From Turneriella parva DSM 21527 (GTDB lineage: Bacteria > Spirochaetota > Leptospiria > Turneriellales > Turneriellaceae): a stretch of DNA of 64,000 bases. Below, piece by piece: positions 48,901-59,114 of this stretch. How positions within the stretch are numbered: position 1 is the stretch's first letter; the number at the start of each line of letters is the position of its first letter. The notes beneath the pieces are model-generated. The model worked only from the letters and a program-made list of their open reading frames with translations. It ran no database searches and was not told the origin of the DNA. The DNA is taken from the NCBI RefSeq assembly GCF_000266885.1, contig NC_018020.1, forward strand, positions 3,658,001 to 3,722,000, read 5' to 3'. The position numbers and the translations under genes were made by a program.

Positions 48901-49414
48901 GAGCGCTGAAAGCAATGCGCTCCAATGCACCTTTCACATGGTCGCCCGTTTCTTTCGAGAATTTAGCCCAACTGACACGTTCACCATCGACGTTGAAGTA
49001 ATCCTGCCAAACCTTGGCCTGGTCTTTGCGGTCTGCTTCGAACATCGGCAACGTCAGGCCGTGATCGACTTTTTGCAGCGCCTTCAAAACTCGTACATGA
49101 TGTTCTTCGTCGGTGAGTATTTCGTATATCGTCTTAGCCGGAAGTTTTCCTTCTTTTGCAAGGTAGCGCAGCCACAGACCTTCTTCGTCCATGGTCATAA
49201 TCTTGAGGAAAATCTCGCGGTCTTTCTCGGGGTTGTCACTCGCAGGCATCAGCAACCCGACGATGGTAGCACGCACCAGAACCAAAGGTTTGCGCCCCCA
49301 CCATTTGCCGAGGCCCGTGAGCGTCTGGCTGTAGTTGGCCATGCGCTCCTTGTAAGATTCTTTGGAAACTTTGGAGACAGGAAACTGCGTTTCTATGAAG
49401 GTTTTATCGGTCAT
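45911..49414 (-). CDS. DUF1156 adenine-specific DNA methyltransferase-like protein
   Basis: 1167 aa from ATG 49414 (MTDKTFIETQFPVSKVSKES), a better start than 49552, which would overlap DUF3780. N-terminal DUF1156 (GLGKWWGRKPLVLVRATIVG) precedes the SAM-binding FCGGGS near residue 230 with DVYASDLNPVAALL, and the catalytic DPPY (LWLTDPPYADAVNYHELSEF) near 790. The long insertion between them is usual in this group. DUF1156 proteins occur in defence islands with DUF499, DUF3780 and a helicase; modification of host DNA is the presumed role. Confidence 0.9.
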   Translation of the reverse strand: MTDKTFIETQFPVSKVSKESYKERMANYSQTLTGLGKWWGRKPLVLVRATIVGLLMPASDNPEKDREIFLKIMTMDEEGLWLRYLAKEGKLPAKTIYEILTDEEHHVRVLKALQKVDHGLTLPMFEADRKDQAKVWQDYFNVDGERVSWAKFSKETGDHVKGALERIAFSALYYDEKLNYCVRPEQIAGPSAAAFKEINAHLGTKARNLQELIHELGQRRFGHNPKVGDAFCGGGSIPFEAARLGCDVYASDLNPVAALLTWAAIHIVGGGPEVAEQVKKAQQEVYDAVDQQICEWGIEHNVKGHRADAYLYCVEVKDPETGWMVPLAPSWIIGEKTKTVAILVPDEKKKRYDIQIKMDASAAEMKAAKEGTVKSNYVVHPKNPNPIPMSIIRRENQGGLRLWENEDVVPRPDDVFQERLYCIRWVVPPAHERVRTLVKLARLQRDNEEHKLILDEISEAQVKNLKKATGIDFSGYSYSVDNYAIRKVIKDHGDSDHEEKRGQIAVTDEAFELIPYVLENYDKVSVSPEKNKRGLEVLIFEKRINGAIFYLTETRTGKKELSLNTMYIRRGRDNALADPAPSSGTLPLEDDNDHFRELCQELIKKSVSKEYRYYTAPDHADLQREAKVLSLLQARFSDWQKVGHIPSRKIEPGEKTDEPIRNRGWSHWHHLYNPRQLLANGAFLQESDGCQRLPYIYFLLVIATSGNRNSRLVSWVPSYGVETTDQVFTNQALNTKYNFGCRGLLGYLSILGNVINEQNTQFNQIKNHSEVATTDSIELRTTNDLWLTDPPYADAVNYHELSEFFLTWYERKLTKVFPDWVVDSRRDLAIKGNSEDFRRSMVKAYTNLAKHMSANGLQVVMFTHQDAGVWADLAVILWASGLQVTSAWTIATETTSALKEGNYVQGTVLLILRKNTSTEVAFLDEMVPRIEQEVKAQVESMERIEDKEEPNFSDTDYQLAAYAAALRIITGYRQIEDLNVERELSRSAKDAKSPLESIIENARNVAAAIRIPEAFDILLWKSISPEERYYLRGLDFESKGENKAGAFQELAKNYGIRDYTELLGSVKANETRVKTAAEFASAQMSGDGFAASTLRHLLYAIHVAVTDESPETGRNYLRSELPDFWSRRQNIIKLLEYLARFEHSVRHRSAEFKMAALLAGVLANDAG

Positions 49415-49443
49415 CGTATCTTGTGTGTATGAGAAACGACGGT

Positions 49444-49989
49444 TTATTCCGTCGGGTTCTCGGTGAGGGCAAAGCGTACGGCCTTGCGCCAGCCGCGGTT
49501 GCGTCCTGAAACCGCCTGACCGGTAGCTGCGTTGGTCATCGTAAACAGCCACCAGCGCTCTTCAGGTTTGAGGCCTTGCCAGTTCTTGATTGCCGTGGGT
49601 ATCTGGCCGGGGTCGGCATCTTCGATAGCCCAGCAGAGCAATAAGAGCTCTTTGCCAAATAGGCGAGGTAACACGTTAAAACCGGCCTTGAACTTCGAGC
49701 TTTTCAGACCAGCGCGTAGCAGGCGTTGATTGAATTCAAATCGAATCGGTTCTTCGATCATCTTCCACTTTTCGTATGGCAGAATGACTTTGAGTGCCTT
49801 ATCCTGAACACCGACAGAATACTCAATACGCCGTCTCTCGGGTGACTCAAAATATTCGAAGTGTTCGCTGATATACACATGCGGGCCTTTCTTGTCTCCG
49901 AGATTCACCACAAAATGGTGCGCGGTCTCCTCGGGATGTAAGCCGAAACTCAGGTCATCGTGTGCAGCGGCCGCAGATTTCTTTTTCAT
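49444..49989 (-). CDS. DUF3780 family protein
   Basis: 181 aa. SFGLHPEETAHHFVVNLGDK, then HVYISEHFEYFESPERRRIE and LLLCWAIEDADPGQIPTAIK with NWQGLKPEERWWLFTMTNAA are the DUF3780 pattern. No catalytic motif. It is found only with the DUF499/DUF1156 system and may be a specificity or assembly factor. Start overlaps the DUF499 stop (ATGA), and 29 bases separate it from the methyltransferase. Confidence 0.88.
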   Translation of the reverse strand: MKKKSAAAAHDDLSFGLHPEETAHHFVVNLGDKKGPHVYISEHFEYFESPERRRIEYSVGVQDKALKVILPYEKWKMIEEPIRFEFNQRLLRAGLKSSKFKAGFNVLPRLFGKELLLLCWAIEDADPGQIPTAIKNWQGLKPEERWWLFTMTNAATGQAVSGRNRGWRKAVRFALTENPTE

Positions 49990-52900
49990 TGTCTCACCTC
50001 GTGCGGTTCATAGCCCGGTAGATTCATTTCGCCAGCAAAGTGTTGAATGTCTCCACCCTGACGGTAGTGCATTTCACCGATCATAAGCCTGATACGGTAC
50101 TCTGCCTGATTCTCCTCAATGAATGGCTTGCGCAGGTTGTCGATCAACTCACTCAGCTTTGTCGCGTCAAAGCGAATAATCTGCCCACCCGTTGAGTAAC
50201 TCACGAATGTGTCAGCATGAGAAATGGCTTCGATGGCGACTTCAACCTGGCTGACAGATATCTGGTAGCGCCGCATCGATTCAATCAGTTGGTAGCATTT
50301 GTCTGTGCCGTCGAACTTATGCCTGCGAATGACGATGGCAGCCTTGCTCTCGTCGATTCGGGCACCTTTGCTCGCAGTAGGGTCAGCTTCGAATGAAAGT
50401 ATTTGAGACTCAATGCCTTCTTTCGTGGCGATGGCCATAACCGTGCACTTCTTTTTGACTTCGAAGACTCCAGTGTATTCCCCACCGAGTTCACGTGGTG
50501 CCGAACCATCGGTCGTATAACGAATATCAGCATCGGGGATTGCCCGCAGAGTAACGAACACCTTGCCGTCTCGCGGCGTTGTATCGTATTTGAGCGCGAT
50601 GGTGTTTTTCCAGATGCGCACAGGCCCTTGCGGGTGTTTGCCCGTTGAATCAACGCACAGGAATCGCACCTCCATGCGCGCAGTTTCAAAGTTTCCGTGG
50701 TCGTGTATCAATTCAGAGGCCGTCGTCGGGTCTGCTCCATAATCTACATAGACTTTGTCGCCATGTTGCGGTTCGACCCTCAATTTCACCGCGCCCGTTT
50801 CTTCGTCGCGCAGCACCTGGTTGATGATAACATCCGTTTTGGCTGCTTCAAAAGGACCAGTCTGAACGAACTTCCCGTTCTCGCGCCAGATTTTCTCGCG
50901 AACGAGTTTTGTTTTGAGTCGGTCTAAAGCATCGAGGCGATGCCATTGCCAAATCGGCTCACGAGCGGCACGCTTCTTGATCTCCGCCCATTCCATTTCC
51001 CGGGGTTCGTCTGCGGCTTTGCCAAACAAACGCTTTTCACATTTCTTGCGGAACGTGTCGCTTTCGGTGTCTGTCGTGAATTTCTGCTTGGCTTCGAGGG
51101 TTGCCTTGATCTGCTGTTCGCCGTTATAGTTGTTCGAGCTGAACTGCATGAAGAACTCTGCGTCCATCAGGCGATCGGCGCTCGGGTAATAGAGCTTCGT
51201 GAATGTTTCTCGCACGGCACTCCTGAAGCTGCTCGAGTAATGATCTCGCAGATCCAAGGCTTCGACATACTGTGGATCTTTTGCTGATATTTTATCTAAC
51301 TCAAGCTCTTTGATTACATGGTCAATGGCTTTGACTTCTTTGGCCGTGTACAAGACCGAATCCATTGCAGCACGCTCGCCAGTGAGAAAAAGAACCCGGT
51401 TCTTGTAGATTTGATTCTGATAAAAAGAAAGCAGGTCTGGATGTAGGCCCGCACCTTTGTCGTTTGGTTGGTATACTGCCAGCAGAACCGAATCCACATC
51501 CAGGCTCAATACGTCGGGAGTTTCGAGAATGGACAGTTTTTGATACACATCTTTATCAACAGGCTTGAATAGTGCTTCGAGTTCGCTGCGTACTTGCTTT
51601 ATCGCCTGATCGGGATTGTACGTAGAAACCAACGAATTGATTTTTGCAACAATATTCTGAACGTTCTTGAAGAGATAATTGCCCTGGCGGTCGAGGTGCA
51701 AATACCAACAGGTGGTTTTTAAAGCCGGCAGAACCTTGGTCTTGAGATCCCGAAGGTCTCGCCCTGGCTTGACCAAATAATACACAAGGTCTGATTGGTT
51801 GAGGCCCAGCACAGCATTCTGTACAGCAGCAAGCGACGATAACATGATCGTCTTGGTAGCTGATTGGTGAATGTCTGTCCTGAATTGTTGGTCGAGCTTT
51901 TCAGCTTCGGAACTCCCCTGAGACGCAATATCGTGGCTGATCGCATTCTTGAGAGTGCCGTTGATCTTGTTTATCTCCGTCACCGTATCTGAATCGTTCA
52001 GGTCAAAGGTATCGGGCGAGAGTAAATACACGCTTTCGTTTTTGCGGGATTCGCTATAGAGTGAGCGAACCTGTGTCCGCAACATGCGAATAAGACCGCG
52101 GGTCTGTTGAAAACCCGGATTCTCCTTGAACCGCGCGTAAAGGTCACGCACCGCCGGGTGAAAAGGGTATGATTGTTTGATATGACTGACAAGTTCTTCA
52201 GGAGAACTGTTGGTGATGTCCATCTGCTTGGCCGTCAGCAGTTCGGCTCCATACGCCTGAGCAACGGGAGAAACATCCGACTCCGAGGGCAACTTCTCAA
52301 ACAGCTTGCTCTTCAGAATGTGATAAATCTCGTCGGAGTTTTGCCGTACCGGTTCAAGCTCCATCGCCGTGCGGTTGAGTTCATGGTCGAGATTCTTCAG
52401 CGGTCCGCTGGCGAGGGCAGCAGAACCACTCTCGTACGTAGCCTTAAGGTCAGACACCACGATCAAAACATTACTGAGTTCTTCTTTATTCGCGGCAACG
52501 ACAAGGTTCGAGAGAGCGCTCGTGGTCACGACAGCCAGATTCGAATCTCCCACCGATACTGATGTCGCGTACTCCAGATATGGCGGAAGCTCATCGAGCA
52601 AGATAAGCAACGGTTCGCCCTTGAGTAGATTTACCCAACTGGTCTCGCCAGGTGCTTTCAGTACCCCGCGATAGTAATCCGCGAAGTCATCGAGCTTGCC
52701 GATCTGCTGTGCAATGCTTCCCCAAATTCCGTATTCACTGTCGCTTTCCCGGCCGCTGAACGATGCGACCCTGATTGCCGTTTTGACATTCGTCTTCAGG
52801 CCGATCTTTTTGCGTAAATCAGGATTCATGGCCAAGAGGGCCAATGCAATCATGTTGTGCGTTTTACCCCCACCCATTGCCTGGGTCAGCTTAACCACGC

Positions 52901-53138
52901 TTATGTTCGATTTTCCCTCAAAGCGCTCGAACGCGGTATCGAGCAAAGTTTTCATCCCGTCCGTGACGAAGTTCTCTGTGAAGAATTCCTCTGCATCGAT
53001 CTTGCCTTGCGCCAAATCAGTCAGGTTGAGCGCATAGTCCTTGAATCGCGTTTCAAAGAGACTCTTTCTGGGTGAGCAGAGCTGCTGAACTGTCTTGAGA
53101 GATGGGGTTACTGCGGTTTTCGGCATTGTCGACGACAT
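49986..53138 (-). CDS. DUF499 family ATPase
   Basis: 1050 aa from ATG 53138 (MSSTMPKTAVTPSLKTVQQL), chosen because AGGAG lies 8 bases upstream; a GTG or ATG farther up would add up to 32 residues. Walker A QAMGGGKTHNM near residue 88, then a Walker B-like PLLILLDELPPYLEYATSVS near 200. Middle and C-terminal regions resemble STAND- or BREX PglY-like ATPases, with a chitobiase-like TTDGSAP segment near 940. First gene of the eight-gene - strand operon. Likely the sensing or regulatory motor. Confidence 0.88.
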   Translation of the reverse strand: MSSTMPKTAVTPSLKTVQQLCSPRKSLFETRFKDYALNLTDLAQGKIDAEEFFTENFVTDGMKTLLDTAFERFEGKSNISVVKLTQAMGGGKTHNMIALALLAMNPDLRKKIGLKTNVKTAIRVASFSGRESDSEYGIWGSIAQQIGKLDDFADYYRGVLKAPGETSWVNLLKGEPLLILLDELPPYLEYATSVSVGDSNLAVVTTSALSNLVVAANKEELSNVLIVVSDLKATYESGSAALASGPLKNLDHELNRTAMELEPVRQNSDEIYHILKSKLFEKLPSESDVSPVAQAYGAELLTAKQMDITNSSPEELVSHIKQSYPFHPAVRDLYARFKENPGFQQTRGLIRMLRTQVRSLYSESRKNESVYLLSPDTFDLNDSDTVTEINKINGTLKNAISHDIASQGSSEAEKLDQQFRTDIHQSATKTIMLSSLAAVQNAVLGLNQSDLVYYLVKPGRDLRDLKTKVLPALKTTCWYLHLDRQGNYLFKNVQNIVAKINSLVSTYNPDQAIKQVRSELEALFKPVDKDVYQKLSILETPDVLSLDVDSVLLAVYQPNDKGAGLHPDLLSFYQNQIYKNRVLFLTGERAAMDSVLYTAKEVKAIDHVIKELELDKISAKDPQYVEALDLRDHYSSSFRSAVRETFTKLYYPSADRLMDAEFFMQFSSNNYNGEQQIKATLEAKQKFTTDTESDTFRKKCEKRLFGKAADEPREMEWAEIKKRAAREPIWQWHRLDALDRLKTKLVREKIWRENGKFVQTGPFEAAKTDVIINQVLRDEETGAVKLRVEPQHGDKVYVDYGADPTTASELIHDHGNFETARMEVRFLCVDSTGKHPQGPVRIWKNTIALKYDTTPRDGKVFVTLRAIPDADIRYTTDGSAPRELGGEYTGVFEVKKKCTVMAIATKEGIESQILSFEADPTASKGARIDESKAAIVIRRHKFDGTDKCYQLIESMRRYQISVSQVEVAIEAISHADTFVSYSTGGQIIRFDATKLSELIDNLRKPFIEENQAEYRIRLMIGEMHYRQGGDIQHFAGEMNLPGYEPHEVRQ

Positions 53139-55565
53139 CTGTTGGACTCCTGGGAGGCTATTTGGCATACCTGAGACCGAGGGAGGCCTGTCAATTAAGT
53201 GGTTTAGCTTAATCTTCCCCTCAACGACGCTCATAGCCGAATGTTAAAGCAGCGTCCTTGTCATTACGATTTGAAATAACAAAGGCGTTGCTTGCTTATC
53301 TCAGGTTGCTATGAGAAATGACCGCAAAATGAGCAAGATTGACCAGAAAGCAAATTACACGATCGCCGAAATTGCTCGGTGGCCGACTGACGGAAATATC
53401 TCACTGCCCACTGTACAGCGCGGGTTCGTGTGGAAACCAGCACAGATTGAGAATCTTTGGGACTCATTGCTGCGCGGATATCCTGTGGGCGCTTTTGTGC
53501 TCTCGACCTACGGGAAAGACAATAAACTAGAAATGCTCGATGGACAGCAACGCGCCACAGCTATTTGCCTGGGTCTGGGGCAGAGTACTTTCCGATCTTC
53601 AGAAGAAAAGTTCAAGATATTTATCGACCTGATTCCACCTACAGGTGACGACAGTCGGAAATACCGCTTTCGTGTCATAACACGTTCACATCCATGGGGG
53701 TACCAGCGGGGAGACAATGCTAAAACCCTATCGGCAGACCGCATCAGAAAGGCCATGCTTGAATATGGAGTGGATGACTATCTTGCGGCAGGTTCATTGG
53801 ATGACTTTTACCCAGCCGATGCAGATCTACCAATACCTTTTAGTTTCTTCATAGATGCCAATGGATCTGTTCAGAGTTCAGAAACCATTATCGCCCAGGT
53901 TCGTATGTGGAAACACTGGTCAAAGATAGAAGCCAAGTGGAATGCGCAGGGGAAGCCTAAAACTGCAGCGTCTATTCTGCCAGATCGAATTGCGGCCATA
54001 CGAGAATCCTGCTTGCTCATGTTAGATAAAGATCATGGTCAAAAAATCCCGGCTCTATACCTTGATTTTGAAAGAATCAGAACTGTGGCTGCCGCTGACG
54101 AGGATGCCTTAGAGACCAGCGCACTTTCGGACCAAGAACAGGAAGAGCAGGAAGAATCAAACGATGAGATTGAAAACCTTTTCGTAAGGCTCAATGCAGG
54201 CGGGACACCTTTGCAGGGTGAAGAATTAAATTATTCCATTTTGAAGGCACACATTCCTCGGCCCCTTCAAGATGCTATCGAAAAGTCGTGCGTGGGCTTG
54301 GTAAGCCCTGCTCGATTCGTTACGATTGCTTACAGACTTTATCAGCAGGCAAACAAAGCAACTGGACGCGACGCAATATCGCTAAAGATCAAGCCGAAAC
54401 AATTCCAGAAGGCTATGCTCGAGGACAAGTATGGCAAGGAGAAAGGAGAGGCCGGAATTTCGAAATTTGAACTCTTCTTGCGAACGATAGTCGAAGAGAA
54501 GGCCTATGAAGGAAAAACCTTTCTCCAGTACGTTCGACATTTACTGAGCTACTCACGGAAAAGTCTGCCATTTGGTTTTCCGCATCTAGTTGTGACCAGT
54601 TTCGGTGAGTCTGCTCCAGAAGTACTGTTTATCTTCATGTATAGACTGCTGATCCATAAGGACACAATCAAATCTGGAAGTGATTTGCATCGGCGGACGC
54701 TTGGCCTGTTAACTTTACTCTCATGGTTGGGCAAAGGCCAGAAACAACGAAATCACGCAAAGGTACTCCGCAACATTTGGCCCTGCGCGGCCACTCTGCC
54801 GACTGAAAAGTTTTGGTCGGCTATTACTGTTGCCAGGGCGCGCCTGCAGAATATACTCATGAGATTTCCGTCACTCAATGAAAAGGCAGCAAAGGAAATG
54901 CTGCAGATTCTTAGGAACCCACCTCAGGCAAGAACCTCTGTATGGAATCGCCTGCAAGAAGCAGACAATGACTGCCATGATTTTTTCTATGAGATTCTGC
55001 GCAATAAAATGGTTCTCTTGTATGCCCAAAGGGAGTTTCTCGCCAATTTTTTCCGGGAAGCGCATTTCCAGTTGGATGACACGAGTGTCCCGTTTGACTG
55101 GGATCACATCTCTCCGTTATCGTATGTACATAATAAGCACAATATCGCTGAACCACTGCGCAGTTTCTACGCCACCAATGGTAATTTCCGAGCATGGCCT
55201 TACTCGCTGAATAGAATGGATCAAAACGTACCGCCGTCGTATAAACTTGATCCGCTATCAAATAATAGTATTGCAAAAAATGATTTGGCAGCCGCTTCTA
55301 AACCCTGGGAGGATTTCGTCTTGAAGCACAAACACATGATTTCGGATATTCAAGAATTATCTCCGCGACTGTTAGAGTGGAGTTTCTGCGGAAAACAATG
55401 GTTAAGCCTCGATGACTGGGATTTAAAGACCAACTGGAGACCGACGTATGCGGCGATTATTGAGAGGAATATTGGCATTTGCAGAGAATGGTACGATCAG
55501 CTCAAGATTGAAGCCTTGATCCCAAAATCCGAACCATTCTCAGTAGAGACCGTGTTGGATTTAAA

Positions 55566-56700
55566 TGTAATAGTTTTTACTTTATCTGACACTCTCTTAA
55601 CAAAAAGGAGTGTTTATGACGACAGAACAGAAAATTATCAAGAACAAGGTTGGTCTGCTGAAACTGGCAGAGCAGCTGGGCAGCGTATCGAAAGCTTGCA
55701 AGGTTTTCGGTTACTCAAGAGACAGTTTCTACCGGTTTAAGGAGCTTTACGACAAGGGTGGCGAGCTCGCATTGCAGGAGATCAGCCGCAGGAAGCCTTT
55801 GCTGAAAAATCGTGTAGCTCCAGAGGTCGAGGAAGCGGTACGGGAAATTGCATTTCAATACCCCGCGTACGGTCAGGTTCGGGCGTCCAACGAGTTGCGC
55901 AAGATAGGTATCATCATCTCCCCTTTTGGCGTGCGCGGCGTTTGGCTGCGCCATGATCTTGCGACGTTTAAAAAACGGCTGAAATACCTTGAAGCGCGAA
56001 TGGCTCAGGAAAAGGGGATCTTTACCGAGGCACAATTGGTTGCGCTCGAACGCGCAAAAGATGAGAAGGAAAGTCACGGTGAAATTGAAACGGAGCACCC
56101 TGGTTATTTGGGGTCACAAGACACGTTTTACGTGGGAAATATGAAGGGTGTGGGTAAAATTTATCAGCAGACCTTCATCGACACGTATTCGAAAGTCGCT
56201 TTTGCGAAACTCTATGATCGCAAGAATTCTCTGGTTTCAGCCGATATGCTTAACGACAGAGTCATCCCGTTTTTTGACGAGCATGAGATTCCGCTGTTGC
56301 GCGTTCTGACCGATCGTGGCAGCGAGTACTGTGGCAACCGGGAAGAGCACGATTATCAGCTGTATCTGGCCTTGGAGAATATCGACCACACAAAAACCAA
56401 GGCCAAGAGCCCGCAGACGAACGGCATTTGTGAGCGCTTTCACCGGACTATATTGAATGAGTTTTACAATGTTGCATTCAGAAAGAAGGTTTACACTTCT
56501 TTGGAGCAATTGCAGGCAGACCTTGATGAGTGGATTTACGATTACAACACGCAGCGCACTCATCAGGGGAAATATTGCTTCGGCAAAACGCCTCTGGCAA
56601 CATTCAAAGACTCGCTCAGTATAGCGAAAGACAAAATGCTGGATTTGAAATTACAGACAGCATGAAAATGGGTGTGTCAGGTCAAGTTCAGACTTTTACA
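55566..56700 (+). mobile_element. IS481-family insertion sequence
   Basis: 1135 bp beginning TGTAATAG and ending TTTTACA; terminal repeats are TGTAATAG ... TCTGACACTC and, complemented from the right, TGTAAAAG ... CCTGACACACCC. A perfect 7-bp direct duplication ATTTAAA flanks it (55559-55565 and 56701-56707). Encodes one transposase. Intact ends and duplication point to a recent insertion. Confidence 0.95.
55616..56665 (+). CDS. IS481-family transposase
   Basis: 349 aa from ATG 55616, preceded by AAAAGGAG. N-terminal helix-turn-helix (EQLGSVSKACKVFGYSRDSF), a second HTH region around YPAYGQVRASNELRKIGIII, then the DDE core: first Asp in TFIDTYSKVAFAKLYDRKNS, second in LRVLTDRGSEYCGN, Glu in QTNGICERFHRTILNEFYN, and the end motif YDYNTQRTHQGKYCFGKTPL. 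Intact and probably active. Confidence 0.95.
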   Translation: MTTEQKIIKNKVGLLKLAEQLGSVSKACKVFGYSRDSFYRFKELYDKGGELALQEISRRKPLLKNRVAPEVEEAVREIAFQYPAYGQVRASNELRKIGIIISPFGVRGVWLRHDLATFKKRLKYLEARMAQEKGIFTEAQLVALERAKDEKESHGEIETEHPGYLGSQDTFYVGNMKGVGKIYQQTFIDTYSKVAFAKLYDRKNSLVSADMLNDRVIPFFDEHEIPLLRVLTDRGSEYCGNREEHDYQLYLALENIDHTKTKAKSPQTNGICERFHRTILNEFYNVAFRKKVYTSLEQLQADLDEWIYDYNTQRTHQGKYCFGKTPLATFKDSLSIAKDKMLDLKLQTA

Positions 56701-57293
56701 ATTTAAAGCATTGGGCAGATGGTACAGCCAAGAATCATCCTGCATCCAACCTCTACACCCCTAATGACAGTGCATTCTTTGTTTCAAACCTCAGTGTAAT
56801 TCCAGGTTATGATGTCAGGTTCTTCGTCATTTGGCCTCACGGGAATGAAACTTTTCTAGAGGAAGACAGCATAGAATTCGGCTTTATTGAGGTGAACCAG
56901 AAAGGCTTTATGAAGCGCATCAAAATACCTGATTCGTCGCGCTCAATGTATCAAACCGATTTACCAACTTGGATTTGGAGCAATTTCACTCTCGTCTCAA
57001 CAGAACGAGACTCTATTTTGGGCTTAATCTCAGATATTTCCGATTGGATTGCTAAATGTCCGAACAGGGAACTACAAGTCAGCCTTCCGATGCTTCAGGG
57101 CCTAGTCGCCGCGCCTTTCAGGTCGAAAGGCAGAGCCACGGCGAGCAAAGTCTGAAAGTTGCGGCTTGATAAAAAATCAGCCTTTAGCCCGGCTATCTGC
57201 TCTTTTTCCATGGGGCATGCTTATATTGCACGCATGCGCTTCAATGCACGGCCCCGGACGTTCGCACCTGTTCGTGAGTCTTTACCGGAAACT

Positions 57294-59114
57294 ATGGTCC
57301 CAAAGGGCATAACTGTATACCCGAATCCCCAAAGCACACCCATAGAGGGTGTTCCAGCCGACAACCAATCTTACTTCGCCAATTACACATTTCAGATATT
57401 GCTAAGCCTGTACCCAAAATTCTGCCCGACTCACAATCAGCCCCTGACCAAGTCCATATCGACCAGAGTATATGCGATTCGCTGCTCACACCCTGAATGC
57501 CAGTACCAGCAATCCCGATTCAGCCATACCCCGTTACACCACTTCAAGCTTCCAATCTGGATGTTCGGCTGGGCCCTGCACGAATCCATTGCCCGATATC
57601 CCCAAGTCCTGTCCGCTACCGAAATGGAGCGCCGACTCGGCATCTCCAAGAACTCCGCTCTGCTGCTAAAACGTCGACTCCAGTTATTCGCCTCCGACCA
57701 GATGGAGAAGATCAAAACCCTGATGCAGGCAGAGCTAACCGAAAAGTTCCCCGAAACCAAACTCCCACCCACAGCCGGGGATCAACACGTCTCGACCGTA
57801 ATCGGCGACCGAGCAGTTCCCCAGGCCGATTCCTGTGTCCTGTACTCCGCCTCTCAGCGTGCCAACCAGGGACGCAAGCGGCACAAGCACACGGGGCAAA
57901 CAGCTTCGATCTACCTCTCCGACAAACTGGGCGGAGCACAACGCGGGACTCTCGTCCACACCCTGTCATGGAAGAACGGCCCGGTCATCTACGACTCAAT
58001 CCCCAACAACCAAGCTCAGACACTCCGACCACTCCTGGACAAATATATCCCGAAAAACGTGCCTTTATTCACTGATGAAGGTTACAAGTTTTACTTCCGA
58101 ATCAACCAAAACCATCGGATGGTGAACCACAACCGAAAGTCATCCGACCCCAGATACAAATGGGCAAAGAACCGCTGGAGCATCAACGGCATCCACAACC
58201 AGGTCGCCGAAGGAAACCACCGCAACCTGAAATACCACTTCACCGCCGGGTACTCGTACATCCGACCGGAGTTCTCTCAACTCTACTTAAATGAATACGC
58301 ATTCTGGAAATCCCTGAAATACTACGGATGGTCAAAGCTCATCGATCCCCGGCTAAAGTCCCACCTGCCAAAAGACCTCGAAGCTCAAAGCCCCTCGACC
58401 AGGGCCACAGGTTCAAGCACTAAGCCCGGAACTAAAAGTTCCCCCCTGTCTACACTTACTACAGATTTCCCTATCCAACTTCAGTATCCCAAACCCATGA
58501 AGAAGTATGTTCGAAGAACATCTACCGCGAGCAGAAAGCAAAAACCATCCAGCACGGAGTTATCCGCCAACAACCAAACAGGAAATATTCCAAAAAAGGT
58601 TGAATTATTCCAATTCGGGTGTATTAACCCTGTGTCAGGGGTGCGTCCCGACAAGAACGCGATCAAAGATCGCTCAGTGTCCCCGAATCCTGCATTTCGC
58701 ACAAATTTCTCCGAAACCGCGGGGGTGTCGGATTGTGCTGTCGATGCGAGCGAGGCTCCTCCAAGTCTAAGTTTGGGGAAGGTGAGGAGAAAATTTTGCG
58801 AAACGGACGGATCCGAATCCACAAAGTCAGCCTATAAGGGCTATTCCCTCTGCCAACCAATCTTACCACGCGAACTATGCGTATCAGGTATTGCTACTCC
58901 TGTACCCCAAGTTCTGCCCGACCCACAATCAGCCCCTGACAAAGTCCATTTCCACCAGGGCATACTCTATTCGTTGTTCACACCCAGACTGTCAGCACCA
59001 GCAATCACGCTTCAGCCACACCCCCCTGCACCATTTCAAACTCCCCATCTGGATGTTTGGCTGGGCCCTGCACGAATCCATTGCGCGATATCCCCAAGTT
59101 TTGTCCGCTTCTGA
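57294..59114 (+). pseudogene. IS1595-like transposase, copy 2 (3' truncated, joined to copy 3)
   Basis: From ATG 57294 (MVPKGITVYPNPQS) the frame includes the Cys/His zinc-ribbon region (FCPTHN, RCSHPECQYQQS), the catalytic core (QADSCVLYSASQRANQGRKR, FTDEGYKFYFRINQNHRMVN, HNQVAEGNHRNLKY) and the linker up to LGKVRRKF near 58795. There the homology stops: the C-terminal winged-helix tail is absent, and codons after about 58800 are an out-of-frame reading of copy 3. Earlier possible starts (57159 on) read into flanking DNA. Catalytic residues are intact but the protein is tailless. Confidence 0.7.

Larger units (their letters stand above)
53311..57155 (+). pseudogene. DUF262/HNH nuclease gene interrupted by IS481 element
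   Basis: Joining 53311-55565 to 56708-57155 (one copy of the duplicated ATTTAAA kept) restores a continuous 900-aa frame, VLDL then KHWADGTAKNHPASN onward to RATASKV. DUF262 N-terminus: ISLPTVQRGFVWKPAQIENL and the MLDGQQRATAI motif at residue 77; HNH region VPFDWDHISPLSYVHNKHNI near 595. These are features of GmrSD-type restriction of modified DNA. As it stands the frame runs 58 residues into the insertion and stops at 55740. Divergent from the DUF499 operon across a 172-base gap. The split is probably inactivating. Confidence 0.88.

Noticed and set aside
47305-49432. Several + strand frames of 100-228 aa opposite the DUF1156 gene
   Set aside because: They are antisense shadows of a gene with clear methyltransferase motifs and carry no motifs themselves.
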